A stretch of DNA of 64,000 nt, taken from the NCBI GenBank assembly GCA_019044685.2, contig JAGTXX020000009.1, positions 744,001 to 808,000 on the forward strand. The letters run 5' to 3'. The stretch comes from Nannochloris sp. 'desiccata' (lineage: Eukaryota; Chlorophyta; Trebouxiophyceae; Chlorellales; Chlorellaceae). A program made the position numbers and the translations under genes. Positions within the stretch are counted from its first letter, which is position 1. The number at the start of each line of letters is the position of its first letter. Below are positions 63,850-64,000 of the stretch, in pieces. The notes under the pieces were generated by a model. That model was not told the DNA's origin. It made no database searches and worked only from the letters and a program-made list of their open reading frames with translations.

Positions 63850-64000
63850 TTAATCTTTCCCTTCACCTGCTGGCTTCACAGGTCTTCTGCAGACAGGACA
63901 ATCAGCTTTCTTCCGCAACCAAGGATCAATGCAGTCTGCGTGGAAAGCATGGCAGCAGCCAGGCAGTTTTCGAAGAGTTTGATTGGCACAAAAGGAGTCC
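63850..64000 (-). CDS. RING-H2 finger protein, C-terminal end only
   Basis: The minus strand is open from the window edge to TAA at 63852-63850, giving the last 49 residues. They show most of a RING-H2 finger: a cysteine in DSFCANQ, CCHAFHADCIDPWLRKK with the two zinc-binding histidines, and CPVCRRP with the final cysteine pair. The Trp-Leu after the DP is typical of E2-binding ATL-type E3 ubiquitin ligases. The first cysteine pair lies partly outside the window, as does any membrane segment, so subfamily and start are unknown. Confidence 0.8.
   Translation of the reverse strand, partial: DSFCANQTLRKLPGCCHAFHADCIDPWLRKKADCPVCRRPVKPAGEGKD

Overview
This is a nuclear genome segment from a plastid-bearing eukaryote, most likely a green alga (chlorophyte or another green-lineage alga). 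The genes are spliced, with GT-AG introns of roughly 70-400 bp and a few GC-AG introns. They alternate between strands and are close together. Green-lineage signatures are a plastid-type glutamyl-tRNA reductase, a violaxanthin de-epoxidase-related protein, a dehydroascorbate reductase, a GLYR-type reductase, plant-type isopropylmalate synthase, CBSX3, a DUF1350 protein, a PPR protein and LRR receptor kinases. A CFAP97-like protein and a TRP-type channel, both absent from flowering plants, point to an alga with a flagellate ancestry or stage. TAA, TAG and TGA all act as stops. I cannot name the species.

Layout. 1-8.3 kb: a partial coiled-coil gene, a CFAP97-like gene, two tiny genes, mitochondrial uL14, the VDE-related gene, a LEA-like disordered protein and dehydroascorbate reductase. 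8.3-15 kb: an uncertain small gene, a GT47 exostosin-like glycosyltransferase and CDC6. 15-25 kb: a plastid coiled-coil protein with an AT-hook, GLYR, a relic of a PQQ-type beta-propeller, a complete hAT-type MITE, HEMA and two unrecognised genes. 25-33 kb: a synaptotagmin-like SMP/C2 gene broken by an in-frame TGA, a CCDC90/MCUR1-family gene and a PPR gene. 33.5-42.8 kb: two LRR receptor-like kinases in tandem around an opposite-strand 8-cysteine lipid-transfer-like gene. 43-49 kb: a coiled-coil gene, a TIMMDC1-like gene and a TRP channel. 49-50.7 kb: a 5'-truncated LINE and a second MITE. 50.7-64 kb: a GPI-anchored proline-rich protein, CBSX3, an HMG-box protein, a DUF1350 hydrolase, a large membrane-anchored unknown, PEX7, isopropylmalate synthase, SF3B6/p14 and the end of a RING-H2 gene.

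Functionally the window is mostly single-gene housekeeping: replication licensing, splicing, peroxisome import, mitochondrial translation and complex I assembly, tetrapyrrole and leucine synthesis, and redox protection. The one gene-family cluster is the receptor-kinase pair, which carries a 190-bp tract of near-identity that looks like recent gene conversion. The most informative oddities are the nonsense codon in the synaptotagmin-like gene, the kinase conversion tract, the hAT MITE with intact 8-bp target duplication, the AASDH-like relic next to it, and the unusually high share of GC-AG introns. No tRNA, rRNA or CRISPR was seen. I found no clear evidence for a wholly new biological system.
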